41,792 nucleotides of DNA from Fragilaria radians (lineage: Eukaryota > Bacillariophyta > Fragilariophyceae > Fragilariales > Fragilariaceae). Position 1 is the first letter of the stretch. Every line of letters starts with the position of its first letter. Positions 31,878 through 41,792 of the stretch are shown one piece after another. The notes under the pieces were generated by a model that was not told where the DNA came from, ran no database searches, and worked only from the letters and a program-made list of their open reading frames with translations. The stretch lies in contig CAAAJI010000432.1 of the NCBI GenBank assembly GCA_900642245.1, positions 1 to 41,792 of the forward strand, written 5' to 3'. Position numbers and translations under genes: made by a program.

Positions 31878-33355
31878 GGTAGGTATCCCTTTGCTTCCTC
31901 CAGTTGTGACTTGCTTGTCCTTCACTTTGTGAGTGGTTGCCTCTGTTAGTGCTGTGAGCATCTCCACTAGTTGGTCCATTTTCTTGTTTGTTTCTTCTTT
32001 CATGATTTGAATAGTTGACATTAAGTCTTCTATTTTCTTTTTGTGTTGCTCGATTAGGATCTGTTGTTTCTGGATTACTTTGTCAGATGCTGACATTGTA
32101 ACATCCTATATGGGTCTTTCTGTGGTGTGATTAGTTGTGGATTGTTGTTCAAAAATGTTGTATTCCGTCATATCTACGGACAACATTGATTCCACTCCTA
32201 AGCTGATTTGTGTTAAATTGTCGTCTGAATAGTCATCTGTACCTATAGTAGCCACTTTGGGTTCGCCGCTAGTCCTAATGTCACTGGGATCCAACATCTC
32301 AATCCAATCTTGTAGATGGTGTTTTACTTCCTTGTGAATTCGTCGATATGAACCACTATTCTCATGGACGCTTTTTTGGGCAAGTGATAAACGTGCAGTA
32401 TGTTAGGGACTAACATAGCTTGATGTTCAAGGACAAAGTGAGCCTCTTCAGAGACATTGTCAATGACAATTGTCCTCAAGTTGTGTTGAAACTGCGCCGT
32501 ATACGCGATTGCCTTGCTGTACGCCTCAGTATTTGCTCTCTGCATCTGGAATGGTATATACTCCTCAGGATGGTTTACATTCTTCATCATGATTTTATTG
32601 AAAAGTGATAAGTTTTGGGAGTTTATTTCAACCGCATACACTTGGATTTTTATCGATGTGTTGTAGATATGAGTGAACACTGTCATCTTTCGAATACGGA
32701 ATTCGGGCATATTTTTGGTCGTTTTGAATCTGGTATTAAGTGATTTCACTACCATTTCCTTTTGATGGTGAAGTGGAGAAAAGCGGGGCAAGAATCCTGC
32801 TGAACGGACATTCCATTCCTCTGGTTTCCATTCATGATGATATATTTTGATCTTTTTTGTTTTTAGAAAATCGAGGACTCCTGGTTGTTTCTTCAATGTT
32901 TCGACTGTGTGTTGTGTTTGTAGTTCCTGAATAATGGTGTACAATACTCGGTCATTCTTCCTTCCAATCTGGATACTATTGATGTCAAAATGATTTTGAT
33001 GCATCTGGGTATTTCCCAATGCCTCTATGGCGCTAGCTCGGAGGATTTCATGACGTTTGTTATACACAACTAGATGTGGGCCATTTGTCTGCATTAAGGT
33101 CTTTAGCAAGTCAACATGGTGCTCATGAGGATGTTCATGCTCTACTGGAAGGCGGAACGTGATCCTGATGAACAACGCGTCCGATTTAGTCTCTTTTGGC
33201 TTCTTTTTTGGCGGGGTGGCTTCTGTAACGTCGCTGGAGTCGTCGTCATTGTCGTACATTGTTTTGGTTTTCGTCTTCAATTCGGTCTTGTATACTTTCT
33301 TTGGGAATGCATCTGTAATAGTACTTTTCTGTTTACGGGATGACGATGTCAACAT
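31863..33355 (-). pseudogene. E3 ORF1 protein, unknown family with coiled coil
   Basis: From ATG 33355 a 343-residue frame is open to 32324, the longest uninterrupted N-terminal ORF1 here. It reads LFIRITFRLPVEHEHPHEHH, VVYNKRHEILRASAIEAL, YHHEWKPEEWNVRSAGFLP, IKIQVYAVEINSQNLSLF and QFQHNLRTIVIDNVSEEAHF. After a frame change near 32330 it continues EMLDPSDIRTSGEP. A TAG at 32108-32106 replaces what is Ser in E2, and the coiled coil KQQILIEQHKKKIEDLMST follows, ending at the frameshift site. Total length without breaks would be about 497 codons. The N-terminus is rich in Lys, Ser and Thr, consistent with nuclear localisation or nucleic-acid binding. Confidence 0.85.
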
Positions 33356-33529
33356 GGCGCTGCAAGGGTGTTTTCACTTGAAAAAACAAACTCGGTAGGG
33401 TTCAGGTTGCAAATTTATTGATGTAAAAATTATAAACTATGCCTGAATAATTGCAATATCTATATTTTACGTGCTATCTATATAATACTGAGTCCCATCT
33501 GTATATTGGATGGGGTCCCAGTACGAGCC
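33356..33529 (-). promoter_or_regulatory. Junction J2: E2 3' UTR joined to E3 5' UTR
   Basis: The hairpin arms are 33523-33509 and 33499-33486, about 12 pairs with one small internal loop. Relative to J3 the outer stem differs at two pairs, both compensated. The core ATAGATAGCACGT and TTATTCAGGCATAG is shared. The E3 5' UTR with GAACCCTACCGAG begins about 25 nt further on. Confidence 0.75.
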
Positions 33530-36500
33530 TCACACGGGATCCTTGAATCCTGTACTTGAATTTGTTCCTGTTCTTGTTTCTTTAATATGTTTATCCAGGT
33601 TTTTAAAATGTAATCTTAGCCACAAGTCAATCTGATGAAATGATTTTTTTAGATGTTCCTGGATGGTAGAAAACATTAGTCTCTTCATTTGTTTTGTTAA
33701 CATACTTTTATTGTCGTATAGACTTTTTAGTTTCTGAGTGTTTTGTTGTATGATTTCCTCATGTAGTGTTTCTGTTTTATACTCTTGAATGAATTGTAGT
33801 TGGAAAAACCATGCCTTTTTCCACTGAGATATAAGAAGGATCATCAAGTCTGATATATATTTTAGGATGTACTCTGGTTTCTTCATTATTGATGCAAACT
33901 GATCTCCAAATTGTATTGCTATTTTTCCTTGTAAATTTTTTCCCATCCAATAAGTTGTTGAGCTGTTGATATTTCACTGTTGTTTACCGAGTTGTGATTC
34001 TGTATATTGTCAATTATTTCTTTTGTTACTTTTGTGATGTTGCCATATTTTTTTAACTTATTAATAATTGATTGCATAGAACTCCATATATTCTCTCGAT
34101 TCTCAGAGCAAAATATGATATGGCATATGTCTTCATCATGTTTGCTACATAACTGGCATTCTGGAGATTTGGCTTGTTTGATCTTGAAAAGGTGCTGTCG
34201 TGTAGGTGTAATACCTGCTAGCATTTTGGTGATAGACATATACTTCTTGAATTCTTGTACAATGATTTTGAACTGAATCCAGTCAATCATATGATATGTA
34301 TCTCCATGTTTCTGTTGCAAGAATGTCTGGGAAATATGTATTTGACAATGAGCTATTAATTGTTGAATATTGTATAGGGGAGTGTTGTGGCCTTTAACTT
34401 GAATTGTATATTCAATCGGGGTACTTGAAAAGGTACTATGGATTGCTTCGTTTGCTTGTTTGTCAGCTATTATATTGAGAGTTTCTGCAATTGTATTATC
34501 GTTGGATTGTTGTTGGTGTCGTTTCACATGATAAAATGTTCCTCCAGGTGGTAAGTATCTTTTTATCTCTTGCAACACATTGGAATCTGTCCATTCAATA
34601 TTTGGTACTTGGGTGTTAATACGTTCCATCCGTTTTATTACTGCCTGATTATCGCAGTATAACTCCCATTGCGTCTCTTGTTGTTTAATATGCTTATTGA
34701 GTGCCTTCAGCACTGACAAAACTCCTATCGCTTCTGCTCGAAAAGATGAGATGTTGCTCTCACTTATTCTTTTTTTCTGTTGCCAAATTATGTCTCCATT
34801 GCACTTAGCAACAACCCACGCATATGCAGACTTGTCTTGATGAACTGACGCATCCGTTACAATGATTGTCTTGTTTGGAAGTGTAAGATGAATAGGTTGT
34901 AAGTGAGGAATTGGTGTCATGAGAGTTGCATTACTGTGGGTATATTTTGGTAAAAGTGTGCCTGTTATTGAATAAAGACATGGTATGACTTGAGGAGGAA
35001 ATTCATCAAGGTGTCTTTCTTCTTTTGTTGTCAAATGTGTTTGCAGGATAACCTGACCTGTTTTTTTTGTATACGTGATTTCTGTCTCAATACATCTTGT
35101 ATTCTTTTCTAATATCTTTGAAAGGGACTATCCATGTTCCTAGTGGCTGTTTAAGTCGTCTCGAATTTTGATGTGTAATAGTTTGTAGAAACTTTTTCCA
35201 GTATGACCATATAGATTTATTGGGCTTGGAGACTTGAAAAATGGCTTTCTTTGTCAATGTTATTGTTTTTGCATCTTTATGTGAGTAGCTCTGTAGTGTT
35301 ATGTGTGTGCCGAATTCATCCGTAATATCACTCAGTGTGAGGACGTGTAGATATAAGCGACACTGATTGATATTGCTCACAATCTTTTGCGAATATTTCT
35401 GTTGTAGTACTTCTTCCATAATGTACGTATCATTTTGTCTTAATAAAGGATAATTCTTCATCTGTAAGTCAACCGTAATTTGAAAATCTTCAAGGAACTT
35501 TTGTAAATTATTGAACCATGCCAATTTAACGTATGATATATCCTGTGACTGATATTGGAATGAATGTTTCTCTACTCCAAGCTGGTACCACCACCATTTG
35601 GTGACTGTCTTGATCATCTTTGCTGATAATGAGTGTGCAGTGAGTCCTTTTTTTAGTGTGATCAGATTTCTTGCTCCCTGTTCCACTCTGATATTAGGTA
35701 GTCCTAATCCGCCATATGATTGATGTCCCAAAGATATTCCATGTGGCGTAGAAGAACTATATCCCATTTGTGGAAGAATATGACTTAGCCCTTGATTTGT
35801 GACATTTTCTGCTGGTGTCTTTGGAATCAAAGATAAATGTGTAACATATTGAATTTTTGGAGAATAAATAGAGTGGTAATACGTTTTTGCTTCTTGATAA
35901 TTTAAATCTGCACTTCTGGTAATTTGCATCATTGTGTTCTGTTTTAATCGTATCCATGCTTCTTGGGTAGTGATTGAAGCGGCTGCTGATTGCATGTATC
36001 CTAATGATTTGTGCGATCCTGTAGATAACACTTGTGATATTTGAATAATATCTCCGTCCGGATCTTGAATTTGAAAACTTGGTGCTGCTTCTGCTGTCAT
36101 TTGATATCTTCCTGTTGTTGCTGGTGTCATTGTAGTTATATAATAGTTACATTTACTGCTTGATAGCTTCCCACCTGAGACATGGAGTATGTCATTCCAT
36201 TTTTGTGCTTCTCTTGAGGCTTTTGTTATCATTTGTAGGATTGTGTTTTGGGATGTAAAGGAATGATGAGTGTTAACATCATCAACGTAGGCAGTGAGAT
36301 ATAAAGAGGTTATGGAATCACCATAAGGAGTGATAAATTGTGATCCTTGTGCATTTTCTGTGTACATCTTGAATAATTCTGAAGATAACAAAGTCCAAAT
36401 GTGGGGAGAGCATCCACTTCCTTGACCCGTTCCAAAAAGCTTTTTATTCATGGAATTGCCATAGTATTGTGTTGTGACGACTGTTCCAAGTTTGATATAA

Positions 36501-38971
36501 TATTTTGATTCTTTCAGTGTTGTTCTGAAGATGTTTAGGATATTTTGATGAACTCCATATTTTTTACTGATAGCCAGTGCTATCTCGGGGATAATGCGAT
36601 CATAACATGCCTGTGCATCATAGTTAATTTGAAGATATGGGACATGGGTCATCTTAGAATATTCTTGTTGCATAATTTCAATAGCAACTGGATCAAGCGA
36701 CGTGCATTTTTTTCTAGAACCATATTGCGAAGGGTGTAGCAATTCCAATTTTTCAGCTACTGAAACAGCTTCGCCCCATTTCTGCTTTAGTAGAAAATTG
36801 TAGTCTGCTTCATAGATATGTATATTCCTGATGCGATGAACAAAGCTGTTGTTCTTATCTTTATTAAGAGCAATTGAATGAACCGTTTGCCACCGTTTCA
36901 AACTAATTCCATGCTGTATCACAATATTGAAAAACTTGATAAATGTTGTCAGTAACTCTTGTTGTTTTTGGTCAATTTCTTGTTTCTTTTCCGAGGCTTC
37001 GTCAAAACTATACAAATGCGGAGCAAAATACGCCTTATGATGTCCTAGATGTAAGCCTGATGGCGATGTAGTTATGCTCTCTTTCCATTTTGATATTTTA
37101 TTCACCCAATCTTCTAGTGTAATTAAATCGGTACCGTTTTCTTTGGGAACTTCTTGTATATTTTGCATGAATTTTTGTATTATCTTTTGAATTGTAGGTG
37201 TTGTGGGTGGCAGACAAAGTGGAGGACATTCTTTTGACTTATCAGAGACTGATTCATATTGTGAAGATTCTGAAGAAAAGTTTGCCAAAGGGGTAGTCTT
37301 TGCTTGAGCAAAATGTATCATATTATATTGTGCAATAAGTTTTGCTACACTTTCAGGGTCGTCGATGGTAGAAATTTGTCCGTCCTCTTCTTGAATTTGT
37401 AGTTTAACTTGATTATGTCTTGAATCATTTGTTTTCTTCCTAATTTTGTTATATACTTCTTGCACTCTTTCATTACGGATTATCTGTTTTAACCGCCTTA
37501 TCTTTGGTTTATTTGGTGGATCTTCTAAATACAGAGTGGCTATTTCTTCTTGTATTAATTTGTGGCGTGTCTGCTATCCTTGTTCTGAATGTTGTCTGAA
37601 TTTTTTTACCAGGTTCAACTTCTCTGATAATACTGCTTTAATTTGATCATTTGGTTTTGGAATTTTTACTATCAATTGTTTCAGAAGTTGATTACATCTT
37701 TGAAGCTGGGATTTCCATTGTACCAAATCTTTGTGCCACCAGTCTCTTGTAGTTTTTCTTAGGGATTTCTCTGCTTTTAGCCTGATTTGTGTCATCTGAT
37801 AATCAATTTTATTTACTGTACTTTCTGTGATCTGTCCATCACTTAATGCTTCAATAGTTGTAAAAATCTTTTGTTTTGTCATAGCTTCATGAACTTTCTT
37901 AATGCATTGTTGAACTTGAAAAAGATGACTTGAATTTAAGTGTCTTGCATTTTGTATATTGTGTTGATGGATATATGTCTGAAGCTGTAATTGTAGACAC
38001 ATTGGACGATGATCTGTGTTGGTAAGAAGATTATACTCCTCCATCTTTGTTTTTGTTTGAGTGTTTATCAATTCTCGACTGATAAAAAATTTGTCTAACA
38101 TGTGCTTTCCTCGATGATATGTTGTTTGGATTGAGATGTCTTGCAATATCATTATATCAATCAGGTTGTGTTTAAACACATGTCGTGACATATATTTCCG
38201 CTTGGACTGTGTTCATTAAAGTCGCCTCCAATAATGATGAGTTGTTGGTGGTTGCGCAAGGTAATAAGTAACTCATTGAGATCTATCCGAAATTGTTTTC
38301 TAACTGTTGTTGTCACATTCTGATCTTGGAGCATCTTGAGCTGTTGTGCAGTGACATTGACTGTTCCTTTTACTTGTTGTTTTGGCGGTTGATATACAGA
38401 AAGAACTGTGAGGATCCTGCTTTTGAACGTAAAGGTAACTCCAGCCCATCGACCTATTGGATCTGTTATTCTTTTTACTATATATTTTGCCAACGGACTA
38501 TTAACAAATATTGCCACGCCTCCTGGTTTGTATTCTGTTGTGGTTTGGAAGTTAGTATGTGACCAAACCTGTTGTATAAACTTATACCTCTGAGTTGCAG
38601 ATTGAAGTATTGTTTTTGACTTTGAATGTTGCATATTTGTATTGATTTCTTGGATGAGTAGTATATTGATATCTAACTCGTACATTCTCTTAAAGAGTGT
38701 TTCTAGTATATATGGACTACTTTTGACTTTTAAACCATTAATATTATTAGTTATAATATTAATGGTTAAAGGCACAAAAGGCGATCCTTGTTTTCTTTGT
38801 TGTGGTGTATGTTGATGCGTGTTATCTGTGTTTTTTGTGATATTCTTGTAGATTGGTACATTGATGTCTTGTTGTAAGTGGCACTGTCTGCTGTTGTTTA
38901 TTGATGGGTGTGTATGTGCTTCTGAGTATTCAGGGGATTTGGCAGTTAACTCGTATTCTTCTGAATTAGGG
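33530..38971 (-). pseudogene. E2 ORF2 polyprotein: endonuclease, RT, RNase H, finger
   Basis: The endonuclease runs from about 38775 (NIITNNINGLKV, INILLIQEIN, GRWAGVTFTFK, SVYQPP, IIGGDFNEHS, NTDHRPMCL). The linker is near 37930-37460. A 792-residue frame, 37465-35087, carries TSPSGLHLGHHKA, motif A NYDAQACYDRIIP near 36620, motif B GTGQGSGCSPHIW near 36430, motif C YVDD at 36289-36278 and SGGKLSSSKCNYYI. Frame 35034-33919 holds the RNase H (IIVTDASVHQDKS, FRAEAIGVLSVL, LYCDNQAVI) and the finger CQLCSKHDEDICHIIFC. HVKRHQ replaces the usual HVKGHQ. Breaks: a frame change near 38190, TAG for Tyr at 37574-37576, and indels at homopolymer runs near 35060 and 33935. The natural stop is TGA at 33532-33530. 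The RT core itself looks functional. Confidence 0.93.
38733..38767. repeat. Perfect AT-rich palindrome at the start of the E2 endonuclease (15-bp arms)
   Basis: Arms 38733-38747 and 38753-38767 with a 5-nt loop encode INIITNNINGL. A 13-bp version occurs in E3 and a 14-bp version with one mismatch in E6 (16709-16737). It is absent from E4. Confidence 0.75.
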
Positions 38972-38977
38972 CCTCCG
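38966..38977 (-). promoter_or_regulatory. Putative +1 frameshift site, E2
   Basis: ORF1 ends AAT AAG CGG AGG CCC TAA. The heptamer CGG-AGG-C is at 38977-38971. The +1 frame is open from just before 39040 through SGGPNSEEYEL to the endonuclease, with no ATG before the endonuclease core, so ORF2 lacks its own conventional start. Confidence 0.72.
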
Positions 38978-40454
38978 CTTATTGGAGGAGGCAGTGTTGT
39001 TTGTCTTATTGATGGGGTCGTTGCAGTGGGAATTATTGTTTGATGTCAGAGCGGTTACCAGTTTCAAGAGTTGATCGATCTTGTTGTCTGTGGCCTCCTT
39101 CATGTCCTGCATCATTTTTAAGAGTTCTTCTATCCTCTGACCTTGAGTATCAATAATCACTTGTTGTTTTTTTACTCTGTCTTCTTCTGTTGACATTGTG
39201 ACTTCAGATACTGGACGTGCCTTCTCGGCGTGACTGGGAACATTTTTGGGGAAAATGGTGAAGGAGGACATGTCCATGGTCAACAAGGATTCTATTCCAA
39301 GACTGATTTGCGAAACTGTTTCATTAGAAGAGTCATCATACAAGTCATTTGCTATCTCTGGAAAACCACTCTTTCTAGTGTCGCTGGGATCCAATTTTTG
39401 TATCCACCTTGGTAGCAACTGTTCAATATCATATTTGATCAATTTGTAATGATCTTTATGAACTAGGAGCTTCATTACTCCTGTTTTCTCGTTGTGGTGA
39501 TATCCTTTTACCAAATCCAATTGTTTAATTTCGTTTTCCAGAATAAAATGGGATTCTATGGACACATTTTTGAGAGCAATGACTTGTAAATCTTCCTGAA
39601 ATTGAGCAGCTATCGCTATACTGGTAAAAAACGCTGTTTCATTAACTCCTCTGGTTTTGAATGGTACATATTCTGCTGGATATTGAATGTGCTTGAGCAA
39701 AAGTTTGTTGGCCTTCTGATAATCTATTGCCTGAATCTCCAGTGCATAAACTCTCACTTTAAGCAATGTGCTTCGAATTGGAGCGGTAAGAAGCATGGTT
39801 CTGAAGCGTACTTTTGGCATGTTGTCAATTGTTTCAACATTTTTTTTCCACTACTGCCTTTACCATTTCTTTGGTATAATGAGAGGGAGGTAACTGAGGC
39901 ATAAAACCAACTGCTCTGATATTCCATTCGTTTGGTTCCCAATCGTGGTCGTAAAGTTGAATCTTTTCTTCCTTTAGATAGTCGAGTACTCCTGGAAGTC
40001 GTTTGAGGTCATCTAAGCTTTGAAAGTAGTTAAACTCTTGAATAACTGTGTAAAGATTTGTCTCCTTGTTGCGTAGGTTGACAAAGTTAAGATCTAAATG
40101 ATTGTTGTACATCTCTTCATTGTCCAAAGAAGCAATAACACTTTCTCTTAACAACTCATGCCGTTTGTTGTACACTTTCAGATCTGCAGACACATGTTCA
40201 ATTAAAAATAACAGCAAGCGGATGTGATGACAATGAGGGTTAACAATTTGAGTAGAAAGCCTGAATGAGATACGAATGAAGTAGGAAGACGACTTGGCAC
40301 TCTTGGGAGGTGTAGAAGATGTTTTCTCCGTGGTATCACTATCATAATCGAAATCGAACGCTTTGACTTTTGTACCCTTTTCGACTTTTGCGACTTTGTA
40401 TGGTGGATTTGTTGATGGAGTCTTGGAATGTTTCCTAATCGATGAGAGTTTCAT
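38966..40454 (-). pseudogene. E2 ORF1 protein, unknown family with coiled coil (one frame change)
   Basis: The ATG at 40454 begins MKLSSIRKHSK. Two frames, 40454-39834 and 39820-38966, are joined by a single indel at a run of eight T near 39840, so only one lesion separates this gene from a product of about 496 residues. Blocks in order: a basic and acidic low-complexity start (residues 1-55), FIRISFRLSTQIVNPHCHHI, VYNKRHELLRESVI, YDHDWEPNEWNIRAVGFMP, LKVRVYALEIQAIDY, IAAQFQEDLQVIALKNVS, QKLDPSDTRKSGFPE (about residue 353) and a coiled coil, KQQVIIDTQGQRIEELLKMM (about residues 430-449). The basic tail NKRRP ends at the frameshift site. Confidence 0.85.
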
Positions 40455-40635
40455 GGTGCAGAAGGGTAAAAAGAGGATTTTTTCGGTGACTTTTTCTAAG
40501 GTAGGGTTAATCTTATTGGATTTCCTGTTCTGAAAACTATAAACTATGCCTGAATAATTGCGATTTCTATATTTAACGTGCTATCTATTCTGAAGGACCT
40601 TTTATCGGCGCTTCGTAAGCCCTCACACGGGACCT
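40455..40635 (-). promoter_or_regulatory. Junction J1: E1 3' UTR joined to E2 5' UTR
   Basis: The order is TCCCGTGTGAGGG after the E1 stop, a hairpin (arms 40614-40607 and 40599-40592), the core GATAGCACGT and TTATTCAGGCATAG near 40545, then AAGATTAACCCTACC, which starts the E2 5' UTR. It matches J4 in hairpin sequence and differs from J2 and J3. Confidence 0.75.
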
Positions 40636-41792
40636 TTAACGTCCAATCTGTTCGATGTTTAGTGTATTCGTATCATCTGTATCCGGGTGTTGTCGTAATT
40701 TGTTTCTTAGAATTTCTGCTTTCATGACTTTACAATGCAATTGCAACCAGTTTTGGATATGGGTTGTTGATTTTTGTTTGTGTTCGTCGAGTGTATGCAT
40801 AAGAAATTGTTTGTTATTTGCCGAAAGATGTTGTTCATTGTTGTAAACAAAATCCAGGTGCGTCAATTGAAACCTTATGTTATTTTGTGATGTCGATGCC
40901 TTATGGAGAATTTTTTCGTTGCGATACTCCCACGCTTTTTTCCAATGTGTGAGTATCGCTAGTATTATATTTCCGATACGTTTCTCGTGATTGTCTTGAA
41001 ATTTAAATGTCTCAGATATCCATTTCTGGTATTCATACGTTATTTTTCCCTGTAATATCCGTTTCCATCCGATTATGTTTTGATCCAATTCTGCGGCTGT
41101 GTCAGACTGAAGAGTTTCTTGTAATGTGCTGCCCACAAATTTCTCCAGTAATTCTTCTTGGCTCTTTTTAATTCCACTTTGCTTTCTGATATCCTCCATC
41201 GACGCGAGATAATTATTCGGGTTGGATGAACAACTGAGAACGTGGTGAATTGTTTCGACTGTAAGTCCGCATAATGGACACTTCGCATTGTCGACGAGGT
41301 TTTGTTTATGTTGCCTTTCCATCGTTGGAGATATTGAATTTATCATTTTAACCAGCGACATAACTTGGGTTATTTTGGATGCAATGTATTCATACATCTC
41401 CCAGTTGATGATTGAATGACCGTGTTCCCCGAATTTCACTTTTTGATATTGATGAAACCGATGTCTGGAGCAATGATCTTTAATGTCGTTCACTTTAAAT
41501 GTTCTCTTCGTGCCGATTTGAATGTGAGGCTTATTTGGAGTACCTTTCATCGATGACTTCGACCTTATGGCTTGATTGGCCATTTCATCTACCATAATAT
41601 TCAACCTTACTTCTATCTTGTTTTTGTTTTCGTTTGTTATCGTTTGATGGCCCTTCACGTGATGAAAAATACCGCCTTTCAAAAGATTTTCTATAATGGT
41701 AGAGATAACATCGTAATCACTCCAAGTGGTCGGTATTTCCTCGATGTCCTGTGCCACTTTCAGTTGCTTTATCAATGCCTCATTGTCACAGT
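40636..41792 (-). CDS. E1 ORF2, C-terminal part: RNase H end, finger and tail (partial, intact)
   Basis: The frame is open from the right edge to TAA at 40636. At the edge it reads CDNEALIKQL, the third catalytic Asp block of RNase H, followed by FHHVKGHQ and NIMVDEMANQAI, so the RNase H continues outside the window. Next come DHCSRHRFHQYQ, the finger CPLCGLTVETIHHVLSC near 41275, IIGWKRILQGKI and HWKKAWEYRNEKI, then a helical tail ending IEQIGR. No stop or frame change occurs in about 385 codons, whereas all longer copies to the left are broken. It resembles E4 most. Confidence 0.9.
   Translation of the reverse strand, partial: CDNEALIKQLKVAQDIEEIPTTWSDYDVISTIIENLLKGGIFHHVKGHQTITNENKNKIEVRLNIMVDEMANQAIRSKSSMKGTPNKPHIQIGTKRTFKVNDIKDHCSRHRFHQYQKVKFGEHGHSIINWEMYEYIASKITQVMSLVKMINSISPTMERQHKQNLVDNAKCPLCGLTVETIHHVLSCSSNPNNYLASMEDIRKQSGIKKSQEELLEKFVGSTLQETLQSDTAAELDQNIIGWKRILQGKITYEYQKWISETFKFQDNHEKRIGNIILAILTHWKKAWEYRNEKILHKASTSQNNIRFQLTHLDFVYNNEQHLSANNKQFLMHTLDEHKQKSTTHIQNWLQLHCKVMKAEILRNKLRQHPDTDDTNTLNIEQIGR

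Noticed and set aside
38700..38770. AT-rich palindromes as a replication origin or cruciform element.
   Set aside because: They encode conserved endonuclease residues in the same place in several copies, so coding is the simpler explanation.
1..41792. CRISPR array, prokaryotic operons or phage genes.
   Set aside because: No short regularly spaced repeats, no ribosome-binding-site pattern and no bacterial gene order. The content is eukaryotic retroelements.

Overview
This window is a eukaryotic transposon graveyard with no recognisable host gene and no RNA gene. It is AT-rich. Almost all coding signal lies on the minus strand and comes from retroelements. I infer a diatom or another stramenopile from memory of protein families: the apurinic endonuclease / reverse transcriptase (RT) / RNase H polyproteins, with their xSPSGLHLGHxK and GTGQGSGxSP signatures, and the Penelope-like RT lacking a visible endonuclease both resemble families abundant in diatoms. 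No search was run.

The main content is one family of non-LTR retrotransposon, present as ten copies or fragments (E1 to E10, numbered right to left), all transcribed leftwards. E2 (about 40.51-33.43 kb), E3 (33.41-26.78 kb) and E4 (26.76-19.73 kb) are near full length, about 7 kb each, and E1 enters from the right edge. They stand head to tail with no host DNA between them. Each unit has a 5' UTR of about 60 nt starting near TTAACCCT, ORF1 (490-520 residues, unknown family, coiled coil near the C-terminus), ORF2 (about 1,800 residues: endonuclease, linker, RT, RNase H, CCHC-like finger) and a 3' UTR of about 100 nt with a covarying hairpin. ORF2 lies in the +1 frame relative to ORF1. In all four copies where the overlap survives, ORF1 ends CGG-AGG-C followed one to three codons later by TAA, which I read as a programmed +1 frameshift site.

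Left of 19.7 kb the array is scrambled. E5 keeps only the 5' part of ORF1. E6 supplies ORF1 and an endonuclease, fused in frame to E7 (second endonuclease half, RT, RNase H). E7 is interrupted by a 160-bp foreign insert and runs into E8, whose ORF1 is fused to the ORF2 linker by a large deletion. E8 is followed by two RNase H-region fragments, E9 and E10.

Later insertions decorate this left part. A 4,001-bp element with 30-bp terminal inverted repeats and a TA target duplication sits in the E8 RT gene (4579-8579). It retains the C-terminal part of a pogo/Tigger-like transposase and contains a decayed Penelope-like element on the opposite strand. At the far left an uninterrupted Ty1/copia Gag-Pol reading frame runs off the window edge, and its upstream region abuts E10. 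Order of events: the non-LTR array first, then the DNA transposon, with the Penelope-like element before or after it. The copia copy looks young.
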